A DNA stretch of 64,000 nucleotides from Ridgeia piscesae (GCA_025642075.2 JAODUO010001070.1:53501-117500); one strand, 5' to 3'; shown: positions 1 through 18,661, numbered from the stretch's first letter. Translations and numbers: made by a program. The notes: generated from the sequence alone by a model not told the origin.

Positions 1-225
1 GGCCAATCCCAGCCTGGCTACCCACAAGGATCAAACCAGAGGCCGGAGAGAGGACAAAATCCGGGCCAATCGCAGTCGGGCTACCCACAAGGATCAAACC
101 AGTCGCCGACGAGAGGGCAAAATCCGGGCCAATCGCAGCCGGGCTACCCACAAGGATCAAACCAGACGCCGACCAGAGGACAAAATCCGGGCCAATCGCA
201 GCCGGGCTACCGACAAAGACCGAAA
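1..225 (+). repeat. 63-bp tandem repeat, about 3.5 copies
   Basis: Units begin at 1, 64, 127 and 190 with ggccaatc(c/g)cag. Each encodes 21 residues in frame with the downstream coding sequence. The last copy diverges after the GYRQ codons. Confidence 0.85.
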
Positions 226-1767
226 CAGCAGCAGCTGCCAGAACCATATCCGTGCCAGGCGTACCTACCAGGACAGCCTGAGGAACGTCCACAGTTGCCT
301 GAACAGAACAGTGGCTTTGTGAATAAACCGAGGCCGCGCAACCTACCTGGACAGATAGTCCACAAGCCTGGAGAGATGCCATTCAATAAAAATGAGCCAA
401 ATGAGCGGACGGAGCCAAGCCATGAGCCTGCACAGAGGCTACCAGCCTATATGGAGCCTGTGCTTATAAGTTGTATAGGGCTAATGTCTGAGTATACACC
501 ATTCGGTGGGTTTGTGTACGAACCAAGCAATGGACCTGGACAGCGGCCAGACAATGAGAATGGAAGCAAGCCGGTCAGTGGTAATGGACAGACGTCAGGC
601 AATGGGGATGGACAAAAGCCAGGCAGTGGGAATGGCCCGAAGCCAGGCAATGGCAATGGACAAAAACGAGGCCATGGCCCCGTACACAGACCGGGCAGTG
701 GTAATGGGCAGACAACAGGCAATGGGAATGGACCGAGGCCGGATAATGGGAATGGACCGAGGCCAGGCAATGGGAATGGACAGAAGCCAGGCAATCGGAA
801 TGGATCGAGGCCAGGCAATGGGAATGGATCGAGGCCGGGTAATGGGTATGTACAGACGGCAAGCAATGGGGATGGACAAACGTCAGGCAATGGGAATGGA
901 CCGAGGCCAGACAATGGGAATGGACCAAGGCCGGGTAATGGGGATGGACAGACGCCATGCAGTGGAAATGGACCGAGCCCAGGCAATGGGAATGGACCAA
1001 GGCCGGGTAATGGGGATGGACAGACGCCAGGCAATGGGAATGGACCAAGGCCGGGTAATGGGGATGGACAGACGCCAGGCAGTGGGAATGGACCGAGGCC
1101 AGGCAATGGGAATGGACCAAGGCCGGGTAATGGGGATGGACAGACGCCAGGCAGTGGGAATGGACCGAGGCCAGACAATGGGAATGGACCAAGGCCGGGT
1201 AATGGGGATGGACAGACGCCAAGCAGTGGGAATGGACCGAGGCCAGGCAATGGGAATGGACCAAGGCCGGGTAATGGGGATGGACAGACGCCAGGCAGTG
1301 GGAATGTACCGAGGCCAGACAATGGGAATGGACCAAGGCCGGGTAATGGGGATGGACAGACGCCAAGCAGTGGGAATGGACCGAGGCCAGACAATGGGAA
1401 TGGACCAAGGCCGGGTAATGAGGATGGACAGACGCCAGGCAGTGGGAATGGACCGAGGCCAGACAATGGGAATGGGCTGAGGCCAGGCAGTGGGAATGGA
1501 CCGAGGCCAGACAATGGGAATGGGCTGAGGCCAGGCAGTGGGAATGGACCGAGGGCTGGCAATGGGAATGGACCGAGACCAGACAATGGGAATGGACAGA
1601 AGCCGACCCCTGCATGTCCTGTGCAGACACAGAAGCCGCTGCCAGCCAATCCGTTGTCCGGGCAAGGCAAGCCGAAGTATGACGAATGTGTGCTCGTGTG
1701 CACACGTCGAGTGTCAGTAGAGGAAGGTGAACTACCAGGCGTTGTCTTGGCCAACTTGCCGACATAA
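1..1767 (+). CDS. Low-complexity Gly/Asn/Pro/Gln-rich protein, 3' part (5' end outside window)
   Basis: The frame starting at base 1 is open to a TAA at 1765-1767, so the window opens inside a coding exon of at least 588 codons. The first part is about three and a half 21-residue repeats of the type [13 protein letters not shown] followed by a [12 protein letters not shown] half. A less repetitive stretch with a few cysteines follows, then roughly 250 residues of short repeats alternating NGNGPRPG and [10 protein letters not shown]. The C-terminal tail is non-repetitive, with three cysteines (PACPVQ and DECVLVC). No folded domain is recognisable. The composition resembles secreted matrix, mucous or adhesive proteins, but that is inference. 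Several other frames are also open because the repeat length is a multiple of three. This frame is preferred because it stays open through both repeat types and into unique sequence, and a poly(A) signal follows. Confidence 0.6.
   Translation, partial: GQSQPGYPQGSNQRPERGQNPGQSQSGYPQGSNQSPTRGQNPGQSQPGYPQGSNQTPTRGQNPGQSQPGYRQRPKQQQLPEPYPCQAYLPGQPEERPQLPEQNSGFVNKPRPRNLPGQIVHKPGEMPFNKNEPNERTEPSHEPAQRLPAYMEPVLISCIGLMSEYTPFGGFVYEPSNGPGQRPDNENGSKPVSGNGQTSGNGDGQKPGSGNGPKPGNGNGQKRGHGPVHRPGSGNGQTTGNGNGPRPDNGNGPRPGNGNGQKPGNRNGSRPGNGNGSRPGNGYVQTASNGDGQTSGNGNGPRPDNGNGPRPGNGDGQTPCSGNGPSPGNGNGPRPGNGDGQTPGNGNGPRPGNGDGQTPGSGNGPRPGNGNGPRPGNGDGQTPGSGNGPRPDNGNGPRPGNGDGQTPSSGNGPRPGNGNGPRPGNGDGQTPGSGNVPRPDNGNGPRPGNGDGQTPSSGNGPRPDNGNGPRPGNEDGQTPGSGNGPRPDNGNGLRPGSGNGPRPDNGNGLRPGSGNGPRAGNGNGPRPDNGNGQKPTPACPVQTQKPLPANPLSGQGKPKYDECVLVCTRRVSVEEGELPGVVLANLPT
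690..1600 (+). repeat. Coding minisatellite of GNG-type units
   Basis: Tandem short units such as aatgggaatggaccgaggcc and aatggggatggacagacgcc alternate. They form a higher-order unit of about 90-120 bp that remains in frame and encodes NGNGPRP/NGDGQTP motifs. Confidence 0.85.
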
Positions 1768-1985
1768 TCGAACAACGAAGAACTAAACAATCGCGTGGCG
1801 ACAAATGCGAGTCTGTCCTATCCCTTGTCAAGGGGAACATGTAGGGGTGTCATCGCCATAGTGACATAGCCGTAATTTCCCGGCAACAACATACGTCTAA
1901 ATAACAACAAGATCATCATCATCCACAACAACATCAAAAACAATTTAAAATCATAAACAACATAAAAAACAAGTCAATGTAGTAA

Positions 1986-1991
1986 AATAAA
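1986..1991 (+). terminator. Poly(A) signal AATAAA for the low-complexity protein gene
   Basis: A canonical AATAAA lies about 220 nt after the TAA at 1765-1767, in an A-rich 3' UTR-like stretch. Confidence 0.5.
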
Positions 1992-4230
1992 AAAAAAGTA
2001 GAAATGTGAACATCAGCCGATACAGCGTATCTGGTCTTGATAAGAAATGCATTATCTGTCATTATTTAAACAAATCCGTATGACGCGTTTAAATGTCGCG
2101 CGGGGTTGTGACGTAAGAAGTCCAACTATATGTCATAATGTCAACATAGCCACTCTGTTGTGACTGGAAAATATAAATTATGCTGTGACAGTAAAATCAT
2201 GTTTTTTAAAACAATCCCGAAATACCGCCCGGTTGTTGGGCGACGATAAGCGGAAGGTTAACCAGATAATTTGAAAGGCTTTTCCGTTGAAACAGGGCAA
2301 CATGATTTCCCATTGTTGCATTCGGAATATGGCCGATTTGTTGTGCTGAAGCGACGGTGTAAACATCCCTCTGTAGCTGCCTTTCCCAAACAGAGGAACT
2401 AGATTTCCTCAAGTACTGGCTTGCTTCCGCTTGTGTGCGCTAGCAAGTCCGACGGTTAAGACAAAATAACATAAAACAGCTATTTTATGTAAATGTAATC
2501 ATCCGCACTAAATTAAAAGGGAGCGCGTTTGCCAACGCTAATATAACTTGTTATTGCACTACATGGATGTTACCGTATTCAGTCCAACTATGTCTGAATT
2601 GGGCACAATTCTGGGCGCTGTATGAACTTGGTAATACCGTATAGCTGTCGTTTTGTACTGAAGAAAAACCCATTCAAACAACGCGTACTATCACTGTGCT
2701 GATTGTTCATTTTACGCTAACTTATCGACGAAACAAGAAAAGAAAATAATATAATTTGGAAATGTATGTCGCATCATCATGCGTAGAAACCAACAACTGT
2801 GAATTTTCTGCGCGAGGGGCCGTTTTATTTCACTGTGTAATAAATATAATTATATAAACTCAGTGTTCGTGTTCTAATCATCCGGAGAAAGAACCTTTTC
2901 TCCTAATTGTGATGCTGTTAAATTTGACAGAATCTTCCAGGTTTTCAGGTGTTTTTTTAACCGGTGTGTAGGTATATTATTGTCCGTAATATAATAGGCA
3001 CTATTACGCCGGTATTAAACTGCCGGGAGGACAATCTAATACAGGTATAATGCTGCATGTCCTGCATAAGATTGTTCCCCATCAAGCCAATGATTAACTA
3101 TGGTACTATGTGGTAATTATATTTTTTCAATTCTAACTCTAGACATAATTATAGCCCACATTCTAACTATAATATGTGCTTAGCTAAGCGTAGGGGGGGG
3201 GCTGTTTTATGCTGGAGGGGCAATGTAGGTATATCGGTATATTATTGTCCGCGGGAGCGGTTTAATACCCATGTATTATTGCCCCGGCAGGTTCGTTCCG
3301 GTATAATGTTGATTGGGGCATGAATTACGGGGCAATTTTATAGCGCTACGCCGGTGGGACTTCTGAAGAGGGTTGAGTTCCAATAGTTGTGGTGGTGGTG
3401 GTGGGGGGGGTTGGAAATATGATTAGCCGCAGACATTAGGGAAAGAATATGCATTTTCCGGTTCTGGTTTGATTTTGTTTGGTGGTGACCTGGAGATGAG
3501 ATTAACCAACAGTATGTTGGGTGAATTTGAGGGTTTGGGGAGCCTGACGGTGGTGTCACAATGCGAGTGTGGGGATGTTGCAAACTGAAATTTGATGACG
3601 TCGCCGCAAAAAAATCATCAGTGTGTTCCGATGTAATGGTCCGAGACAGCGCGACTGCAGATTGGTGTTGAAGCTATGGCCGACTCATTCGCGCAATCAT
3701 ATACACGTGTCGACGAAAGATAAACATTTGGTGACTTTCATTCCAGACGCATGTTTCAATAAAAATAGATCGGTACCTACTTGGTCCAAATAAATAGTTT
3801 TATATAGAACAATATTATGTCACGTTAGTTTCTCCTGTTAACACGGATAAGAGACAAAAACAGTGAAGAAGGGTGGGTGGGTGGGTGGGTGGAGGGAGGG
3901 AGGGAGGGAGGGAGGGAGGCACAGAGGAGGGGGAGGGAGGAATGAGGGAGAAAAGGAGAGAGCGACGGACGGACGCACGGACGGGCGGAAGATATTATGG
4001 AGTTTATTGTTGAACAGCAATGCAAGTCTTCATATATACGAGTGACTAGAGAAGCAAACATGATATCAGACCGCCATTTCCTATTAAGGACATTGAGAAG
4101 AAAACGGAAAACAGTGCCTTACTCACACACACACACAACGAGTAGACAGCGTCAAGCTTCGGTGAAGGGACTTAAAACAAAGTTCGCTTACAAGTTTTAA
4201 ACTTCGAATAGATAACGGAGGAATCGACAG
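1992..4230. other. Intergenic, no gene seen
   Basis: No conserved exon was recognised on either strand. The stretch holds short G runs, including a (GGGT/GGGA)n purine tract around 3870-3960, and is otherwise AT-rich unique-looking sequence. Confidence 0.5.
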
Positions 4231-4235
4231 CAGCA

Positions 4236-4450
4236 ACCCAGATAGCCAAACGATATTGGCCCAATCGCGGCCATCTCGGCACCGATATCGGCCCGATCTC
4301 GGCATATGACATCGGCCCGATCTCGGCCATCTCGGCCCTATATCGAACCGAGATAGCCCACATCGGCCCAATCTAGGTTTTGCACATGGGATCGATTTCG
4401 GCCTGATGTCGGCAATCTCAGCGATCTCGGCTGCATCTAGGCTATATACT
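4236..4450 (+). repeat. Dispersed repeat rich in ATCGGCC/CTCGGCC motifs, copy 1
   Basis: Begins with gatagccaaacgatattgg and consists of many short palindromic ATCGGCC and GATCTCGGC motifs. It ends near cggcctgatgtcggcaatct. A second, diverged copy in the same orientation lies at 11558-11780, sharing the start and the internal block cgaaccgagatagcccacat. Confidence 0.7.
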
Positions 4451-4806
4451 GTTTTCATCTAGGAAGTATAATAATAATAATTATTATTACTTGGATACAC
4501 TATAGACTAGCTGTGTGTGGCTTAATTAGTAGGTAACAAAGAATGCAATGACAGGTTTTGTTTTATTGTCATCACACAGTGGCACAGTTTCCGAGGTTCT
4601 TCTCTTAGCCCTGTCCCCATTCTGTCTTTGGGCCCCATGAACCATTTGGACAGACACTTCTGGATGGCTTTGTCTGTAGAGCATACGTGGCGTCTTCATT
4701 TCTCCCGACGTCTTCTGCAATTAAAATGAAAGAGATATTAAGCTAGATACCATCTATCTTTAACTAATATCACAGACAGAGCAACAACATACTTGTTTAC
4801 AAAAAC

Positions 4807-4809
<3 letters not shown>

Positions 4810-4901
<92 letters not shown>

Positions 4902-4967
4902 TATATAATTGTTTACAAAACTATATATATATATATATTATATGTATATATATATAATTGTTTACAA

Positions 4968-5028
<61 letters not shown>

Positions 5029-5082
5029 ATATTGTTTACAAAACTATATATATATATATATTTGTAAACAATTATATATATA

Positions 5083-5146
<64 letters not shown>
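4810..5146. repeat. (TA)n microsatellite with interspersed TTGTTTACAAAAC blocks
   Basis: Long TA runs are broken by repeated copies of ttgtttacaaaac at about 4910, 4959 and 5032, with a related copy at 4795 and an inverted copy tttgtaaacaat at about 5062. Confidence 0.85.
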
Positions 5147-5152
<6 letters not shown>

Positions 5153-5313
5153 TTGGCGTACAATGAGGTATATCTATATTTTTAATCATCAGTACATGTG
5201 GATTCAATTGAATTTGTAATGCCATTTGTAGTGCATTAAACCTCATAACAAATGAAAGATCACATTTTATATTTTAAATAGCTTGTAGAAAATGTGGTAA
5301 AGCTATTATGCAA

Positions 5314-5320
<7 letters not shown>

Positions 5321-5397
<77 letters not shown>

Positions 5398-5398
5398 T
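5321..5398. repeat. (TG)n microsatellite, about 78 bp
   Basis: An uninterrupted run of TG dinucleotides followed by imperfect gtgcgtgcgtgcg sequence. Confidence 0.95.
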
Positions 5399-6213
5399 GG
5401 TGCGTGCGTGCGTGTGTGTGGCGCGCGCGAACGCACAATTGTTAAATGCAGAACTACAGAGAGAGCAAAATCGATCAAACTTACCGAGCATGGAAGAGCT
5501 ATTCACAAAAAAACACGTCAGATTGATAGGTCACGTGGTTGCATGGACGACTACTTCTTAAATTATATTACCAGAAGCAACAGACGCGGACCCACTCTAA
5601 GGTACAAAGACAATAGAACGAAACATAAAGATACAAAGAATAGACTCTTGATAGTGATAGTATACACACTTAACGAAAACTGACAGACCTCGAGAGGACT
5701 GCTACGCATCGAACCACATGAGCCGTCAGTCATGGTCAGCGACAAACACCGGACATTTGCAAGTTCTCGTATAGCATGAATGTAATTGTTTGAGCAAATA
5801 CTTTTGTCATTTAGTAATATGTAGACACATATCACTTTAACTGATAGGCAAATTGTTATTACCGCACGCTTATCCATTACCTATCCTCACGAAAATGTGT
5901 TGCATCACGGTAATTAGATATCGATATAAACATTTTTTTTATTAATTAAAAAAAATAACAGCTAATTATACGTTAAAAAGAAAAACCGACCTTGCGAACC
6001 ATAGGTCAGTCGAGTATTTCCATATACATTGACCGCTAGTTGCAGGTAACCTCTGACCTACGTTTCTAACGTAAAAGCCCTGGCAAAATTTGTCGATTAC
6101 GTCACAAGGTTGTGACGTTGATAATCACCAGTGGCTTTGAAATCAAGCCGAGTCACCATTTTTGGAAGAGAAAGCCATCTATTATATTCTACAGACGGAC
6201 ACAGCGCATTGAA

Positions 6214-10941
<4,728 letters not shown>

Positions 10942-11147
10942 ACGACACCGATGAACTGCTGATCGGGCCGAGCACGAAGTTCGCGTCGATCGTTAAACCG
11001 AACGATGGTTTCAGAAAAACTGGGCCATGCTCATGGCGAAAGATGTTGCACAGTGTTGCAAACCGCACGAAGGACACCGGGGTGTAACAGCCGAAGCACA
11101 ACCAGTGACGTTGTATTTGCGTTCAATGCAGATTTTTTTTGATTTTG

Positions 11148-11153
11148 AATAAA
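11148..11153 (+). terminator. Poly(A) signal AATAAA for the CUB-LDLa gene
   Basis: AATAAA lies about 210 nt after the stop codon at 10939-10941, just past a T-rich stretch. Confidence 0.6.
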
Positions 11154-11557
11154 AATTGCGCCATCGAGGTGATTGCTGTGTTTGTGCATCATTCTTGTGT
11201 TATGCTACGTTGGATGTGGAGGGTTATCGATGATGTACGTAGGCCTACTACAGGTGCATACATTATATAATTATATATTGGCACACTGAGACCTTCCACG
11301 TTTTGATTACAAATTTCCAGTGAATCAATACTCCGATACATATTAATTTATATATTTAACTTTTATCAACTCCATAGAAATATTTCCCCCATGCAATGTT
11401 AGGCAGAAACAGTTCAAACTTCAAGATAAAATATGATGCTGGTTCAAACTTCAAGAGAAAAGATGAAGCTGGTTTTCTGAGCCATCCCAGTTTCTCATTA
11501 TGATTATATTAGTCGATCGCTGAATCTCGTATACAAAACAATACGTCTTTTAGAAAC

Positions 11558-11780
11558 CACGATAGCCAAACGCTATTGGCCCGATGGGCATACGACATCG
11601 GCCCAAATGTCGGCATATGACATCGGCCAATCTCGGCCCTAGGCTATGTAATGGCTATGACTACGTCGAACCGAGATAGCCCACATCGGCCCAGTCTAGG
11701 TTTTGAACATCGGACCGATATCGGTATCGATATATAGGCCCGAGATTGCCAGGATGTAGCCGATATCGGGCCGATGTGGA
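11558..11780 (+). repeat. Dispersed repeat rich in ATCGGCC motifs, copy 2
   Basis: Starts with gatagccaaacgctattgg and shares order and internal blocks with 4236-4450, including gaaccgagatagcccacatc and a following ctaggtttt block. It differs by indels, for example an insertion around 11640-11670. Confidence 0.7.
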
Positions 11781-11799
11781 TGACTATATAAGATATATC

Positions 11800-13990
11800 G
11801 AACACTGAGCAAAAGGACTACCAATTTGCATCAATGTTACTTGTATCAGATTAAAAACAGTAGCAAACGGAGATTACCTGACTGCAGAGGCAAGTGCGCC
11901 GGCGTAATCCGAGACGGACGTGTAAACAACCGTATAGGCATAATTTGAAGACGTAGTTCAACTAAACAGGAACTTTGCGAAAGTGTGTGTGCTGTGCCTC
12001 AATCTGTATTGCTTACAGTTGTTTTACTGAACATTTTTCAAATCCAGTGGCAGACGACACTGTCTGTTTTGATGGCAGTTTTTTTCTGGCGACGGGGACC
12101 ATTCGTTTACTGCTAATGCTTGGCGACACAATTTTACGACAAACTGCCGAAACACGAGAGATTTACCGAGTACAGAGACCGATTCATATGAAACCGGTCC
12201 CCAAATAATTTGGTTTCTCTGAACGATTGGTCAAGTACAATCCCGGACCCGTCATGACGTCAATATCAATTAGACTATAATATAGAGCCTGGGGACTCTT
12301 CAACAGACAGCGCCCTCACACGGATGGGATCAAAACAACGAGATATGTCCGCGTTTGGTCCCATCGGGGGGGTGGGGGTGCCCCAGCTCCTATCTAATTC
12401 ATACATAGCTTTTGTAATCCTTAGTCCTGACTTAGATAGTTGTATCAATGAACGTTTCAAATCACTCAAATGATCATTTAAATGGTTCCACAGTATACAG
12501 CATCCCTAGAGCTGTACCACACTTTTTTATATCTTCATTCTTCCCCAATCGCCAATGACCCTGAGGCTAGTCTCACTTAATCGACTGTCGGTTGGCTGCA
12601 TAACTATACCGAGAAGAGTGGAGGGGCTGAAAAATGCTGCCACCTCAAGGAGTCTGGTTAATCGAGGTTACACTGAGGGTTGAAAATCGGTCACAACTTT
12701 TGACATGTTTAGAGCCTGGAATGGAGGACATTATATATATATATATATATGAACATATATATATATATATATATGACTATATATATATATATATATAATA
12801 TAAAAGGCTTTGACCTATAGTGTACAATCACCTGTATTATATGGTTTATTGTATACTCTATAGATAAAAATGCAAAAGTGGACTCAGTTGCTTGAGAAAA
12901 GTTCACCTTTAATGTTGCATCTACACCTGCACTGTGATTGTCTTCCATGCAACACTTCACGCACGCACGCACGCACGCACACGCACACGCACGCGCATGT
13001 TGAGTAGTCGTTGTCTTGTTCAACAGTTTCTTGACGCTGTACAAAGTCCATGATCTTGCACATTGTGGACGTGTTTGCAGACATCACGAACGTCATGAAC
13101 TGAATGTGATGGATTGATTTTTAATAAATGCTGATGATACAATCCCCCGTGAGAGTTACTGCAGGTTTTGCATCATGTTTATGCATACAAGATCATACAT
13201 TCTTTTTATAGTATACTGAGATTTTTGTAGATGTGAAAATCCCATTGCATTTATCAAAGAACTTGAAATGTGTACACGTAGTTAAGTTTCCAGAGAAATT
13301 AAATCGTCATATATCACCATTGACAGCATGGGCAATCAAACAAAACACAATGTCAGGATTCGTTCTTCATAGATATGCAGACAGCTTTTCTATAAAGTAT
13401 TCTGGCACCTATTTTTTTTGAGAGCTGATTTTATTATTTTACTTACGGTTTCTGTAGAATTTGCAACCATTTTTTATTTTGAAAGAAACATCTTAAAATG
13501 TCTGTCATCAAATTATATTACATATTATAAATAATAAATATCTGTCAACCATCTGAATAATTATAGCAAAAGGAAACATTTATTTTAAATGTTTCACAGC
13601 TACTTTCTCTATTTGACACAAACACAATGGTAACTTTGGACAAGGATTATGATCAAATTATATTTAATAACCGAGTTCACCGAAACACATTCTTATGTGG
13701 TGCTGTTTTAAATGTGGAATATCCTTAATTTTTTTTTTTAAATAAGGTCTTTGCACACCCTGGAGATATCATATCTTGAGCATTTATATTTCACGACGTC
13801 CACCACAGGCAAAACCAAATGTCTGTTGTTCATATAACTTGAACCAGACCCAGTACGTCACATACTCCTCGCAGACAGTCCAGCGAAACAATATAAAAAT
13901 GCCACGAGTGGGCCACGACACTTGACACAGTATGAACAGTTCGTAAGGAATCAGCACCCGTCAGTCATGAATGAACAGTCCACGGTGGAG
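11800..13990. other. Intergenic between two convergent genes, no gene seen
   Basis: No conserved exon was recognised. There are (TA)n runs at 12733-12796 and a short CA/CG-rich repeat at 12960-12998. The part nearest 14036 should contain the CNOT9 3' UTR; reverse-strand AATAAA signals occur at 13579-13584 and 13430-13435. Confidence 0.5.
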
Positions 13991-14036
13991 CCACTAGCAC
14001 TTCCACCAACGATTCTGTGACAGCCTCAGTGGCGCC

Positions 14037-17000
14037 TCATTGTGGCGGCAGAGGAATGCTACCAGGACGGGGCGCAGGCGGTCCTGTCGTTTCGAGGTTC
14101 TTGAGCAGCTGCGCGAGCCAGCGCTTTGTTGAGTTGTCATCCTTGAGGCAGTTTGCAAATGTGCTGTCTTTGAGTTGGTCGGGAAGGCACTGTCGCAGAG
14201 CTTCGCGTGCCCTGCAAAACACAGCATCACGTTTGTTAAGGCAAGTTCTTATATTACCCAGGTTTCAATCTAGGCAAAGCACTCTCCGTACCAACCCGAC
14301 TGACTTGTCACTGGAACACTGTCTCGACTTCCTGCGAAGATATCACCCAAACAGCAATTACTGCACAATGACCAGTTGTGGAGTAATGTAATGATTTGAG
14401 GACTGGACTCTCAATCGAGAAATTGTGGGCTTGACTGGGTATATTGCTCCAAGATTCCATTAGACAATAAGAAATATACTTTTTTAACATTTGCTCCAGA
14501 GTAAGTTTATTGATTGAATCCCTGTTTTGCAGTTTTGAACCCAAGAGAATTTAATTCATTGTATGCTGGTTCACTGAACTTTGTGAATGTATACTTGCTT
14601 GTCAACAGTGATGGACATCTGTAAATAAATTATATTCATGCAGTAACTTCAGAGTGGCTCAATACTTCCAAGAGAATTTGTGGTGATGTTTAACTAAATT
14701 AGTCTGATGTCTTGTTAATTGTAGAATAATGCATCATTTGATCACTGCAAAGAGAACTACAACACACCTTTGTCTCGACTTACAGTGTATAGTAGTTGTA
14801 AACTACAAAGTAATGATATTTATTACTTGTAAATAGTATGGGACACCACATAAGCTGGTCTTACCTTGGATTGTCTGACAGCCTTAGATAGCACCTGACA
14901 ACGTGTTTGAGTAGTCTCGCGGACTGCTCCTTGGCCAACTGAAGAAGCATCTTACCCTGCAACAAAAACAGAAAGACGCAAACTAAATTAGAGTCTTGTG
15001 AAATTACACTAAATGGATATTACATCATTTCAGTTTTTATGAAATAAAAAATACAGACGCCATTCAGAGTGAAATTAGCTAGCCTTTCAAAGTTTATACA
15101 ATACCCTCAGGATTGTAAACAAGAATTGATTTCTTATATCGTGTGATAAATGTGGAGGTTGCATGACAACAAGCAGCCACAAGCATTTTTGTTTTTGTAG
15201 TAAATTGTATCACTGCTATATCAACTACATCTGCCAGCGTTGCTCCAATAGAAAGTGCTGTAATTTACTAACACTGTTATACCTTCATTTATGGTGTTGT
15301 ACCTTTAGTGTTTAGTGACATACACCGGTATACTTACAAGTATCATGGCTACATGGGAGAAACGCTCGTAGGTTTGACAAATATAAGACAGCCCCGTTTC
15401 GTCAAGAAGTATCTTCTGTAGAATAAACGTTGCCACCTGCAAGAAAAAAGCAACGAATGGACGACAATTTGCAAATATGCTTTTGAGTATAGTGGCTTTA
15501 TCTTGCAGTTAATTTTGGAAACACATCAGTAAAGATGCCTGAATGCAACAATATTAAATGTTCTAGTCAAATAAGAAATGTGAACTTTAACACATGATTG
15601 TAATATAATGGTTCACTCAGTTTTCTGGGTTGTAAGCTGGGACCAATTCTTAGGGGAGTTATACAGGAAAGAATTACACCAGTGTATGCATCCTTTTCAA
15701 TCCACCGTAGCCATTTCTGTTCGACAGCCGGATAGTACTAAAGTCAAACAGTAATTATATTCAGCTGGGTGTGCCATACATGGTGATTAGTGGCACAAAG
15801 CAGCTTCTAACAATGCACATGTTCACTTACTGTTTTTGACAGTTCACTGCCAGATTCCATGATCCGGAGGCACAGGGGAATAATCTCAGTCGTCAACAGG
15901 AAGTTTATGACTTCCTGCTCGTCTGTCTGAAAACATACAAATAAAACTACTAAAATGATAAAAGGCTTGAGCATTGTTACAGTAAAATAATTCTGCAATG
16001 CATAAAATAATATATATTCTTAACAACCCTGACCTCTTAAATATAATATAAAACTTATGCAACACAACAAGTGATGACTTTATTTTTATCACTATGGGTT
16101 ATTTTTCATTGGTCTGTACACTAGTATTTTCCTGTTTTGATAAAAATTAATATCTGTAAAAAAATTACAAACATTAACCTAAGTGTAAATATTTTCAAAT
16201 ATTCATGACTTGTTGACTGAAATACAAGCCAGCTTTCTCGTATATAATGACCGCCTGATTGACATGTCAATAAATTATAAAAACAAAAGCATTGTGATTA
16301 TACCTATATGTGTTTACTTTCACATTTCTTTGATGTTATAATTACATTCATAACTGGCTTTTCTGGTGAAATGTACAACTTCTCAAACTCTACAGTTAGT
16401 TCATAATTATAACAATGAGACGTTTCCCCGGCTCACAGTCACAGCTGATGCTATTGGTGAGTTTCTACTAACCTTGACTAGTGCTCCAATGACACCCAGA
16501 CTTGTCAGTCGAAGATACTCAAAGGGGCGAGTTTTACTCGTCGTGTGAAGGAAGGGGTATAGGAAGAGGGGTATATGAGCTGAAACAAACATAGATATAT
16601 AAGTAACGATGACTACTATGAATACAATCACTGCACCAATGTTTTCTCTATAGGTTTTAATTTATTCACATTTTAAAACAAGAAATATCTTTATTTCTCA
16701 GTACATTTCAGTCAAATCTCACAGCAGTCATCGGCAGATTTGAGACTAAGAATTTCAGCTCAAACACCCAGAGATAACATGAGATGATACGACTTTATGT
16801 AATGTAAAACAATTCCTAAACATTAAAAAAATACATGTACAGTTTATTCACGTGCTGCTAGCTACAATGAACGACTCTTAAAACTCTTGTGTAACGATAA
16901 GAAAGAGGAAATTGGGTAGGTGAAAGAATGCAATAGAGAGTTAGACGCATCTAGACGCGGTGTTATTCAAGCCTGTTGTACTGAATTGTTAAAATTGCAA

Positions 17001-18597
17001 CGTTTTAAAATTTGATCTGTGGATGATGTTGGGTCATATTGTGGTTTTATTGTCTCAACAACAAGGTTTAAATAGTGTAAACATGTGTTCTCAGTCATTT
17101 GACCAGTTGTCAAAATTAATGTTCGTCCAGTTGTTAAAAGACCTACCCTGAAGGAACGCAGACCGCGTCTCGGGATGAGAGGCGACACACTGTAGCAAGG
17201 CCAAGGCGTTGCAGACTCTGTTTGACTGGTGAGCCTGCAGTGACAAGTAGACCCAGCTTTATTTTGGGACTGTCCACCAGACATTTCGACAGACTGATAT
17301 CAGTTTGGGTGAGCAGATATGTGAGCTGACTGGGCCTACCTGTCCTCTTACACAGTAGTCATAAAACAGCAGGGCCGCTGGCTGCGAATCTTTTAAATCC
17401 CACAGCCTAAATTAGTTTTCCTCCTGCTGAAGCCAACCCGCTCCCTTACCCCTAGGAGTACCTAGCAGGTGGACTAGACTAATCCTTTAGGCCCAAACCA
17501 AGTTGTGCATGCAAGAATGCATGCACATGGGAATGTGAGCACACATTACTCAAGACATTTTTTTGACTGGCAAAAATGTCATCCTATACAGAGGCATGCA
17601 TATAGATAGTCTACTACTGTCTACATAGAATGACCCATAGAATGACACCCATTCATAGGATCATTATGCATAGTGAAATATTAAATTTACAGTTTTATTC
17701 GTTCCCCTCAACAACCATGGCTCCAACTCCAAGTGCTACACTTTGCTCTCGCCCCCCCCCCATCCAGACAAAGTTGAACTCTGTTGACGAATGAATGAAT
17801 CTGTTGACATACATTCCATATTATTGTGGTTATTTGTAACAAGTAATAATAAAATAAGTATATTTACAAAGTGCCATTAATCTAGACAAGATTCCAAGGT
17901 GCTGAATAATAAAACTGGTTAGTAAGTAGTAACCAGCATCATTGCTGTACTGTCTAATAGCTCGTACATGACATGATATGCAGCAACAGTAATGCATTCT
18001 TAAAATTCATAATTTTTTATCCTCAAGAACAGATTATTCTGACTGATGTGGCCATAATTATGGTGTGAACTGACCGTGAGATGGGCAGGGTTGATGGCTG
18101 GATAGATGTTGACTATCTCCTGTAGGAGTGCTGCAATGGTGCCAAATGAGTGCCACAGCATTGGTGCAAGGTCTGGCACCACTTCACGCTTCTTACTGCA
18201 ACACACACAAGTCAGCGTTCTTTACACAAAGACAAATTGTACAAATTTGGATAAATTACAGAATGTTGACAACATAATAACGATTACACATCACAAAAGC
18301 TCAATCATGTCAATATCTCACAAACAAGCAGAGGTGGAGTTTTAGATAAATATTTGTATTATTGCCATCAAACTGTTCCAAGGACAATTGCAAATATGCT
18401 GCAAATGTAACCAAAGATTCAAATTACACGATTAACATATGTCATACATACTGGTCTGCTGAGTAGTCTCACCTAAGCTCAAGCAGAGCATTCTCCCTCG
18501 TGTCAGGACTAGCAAGTTCAACGATCCACTGGAAGATCTTCTCACGATCCATCGTTGGCTGTGGTATGGGTGGCTGAGGCTGCTGTGGCACATTCAT
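14037..18597 (-). CDS. CNOT9: CNOT9 (RCD1/RQCD1), armadillo-repeat subunit of the CCR4-NOT deadenylase complex
   Basis: Eight exons on the minus strand join in phase: 18597-18473, 18195-18075, 17234-17147, 16579-16473, 15926-15831, 15436-15338, 14956-14865 and 14211-14037. All have GT-AG borders and give 300 residues, close to the roughly 299 of vertebrate CNOT9. Diagnostic stretches include [100 protein letters not shown] and the C-terminal IPLPPQ. In animals the protein is a core CCR4-NOT subunit that docks GW182/TNRC6 and other repressors for mRNA deadenylation. The N-terminus ([17 protein letters not shown]) is Pro/Gln-rich and divergent, as is usual. A splice acceptor at 18661-18662 shows that a 5' UTR exon lies further upstream. 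No defect was seen, so it is probably functional. Confidence 0.96.
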
Positions 18598-18661
18598 GAC
18601 TGACTGCTGACTGGTCACTTCAAACGAAGAGTGCTCAACAGTCCTGTCTGGATGTCAACCC

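Noticed and set aside
447..1790. Minus-strand and alternative-frame ORFs over the first exon
   Set aside because: Shadows caused by repeats whose length is a multiple of three. Only the frame from base 1 spans both repeat types and unique sequence.
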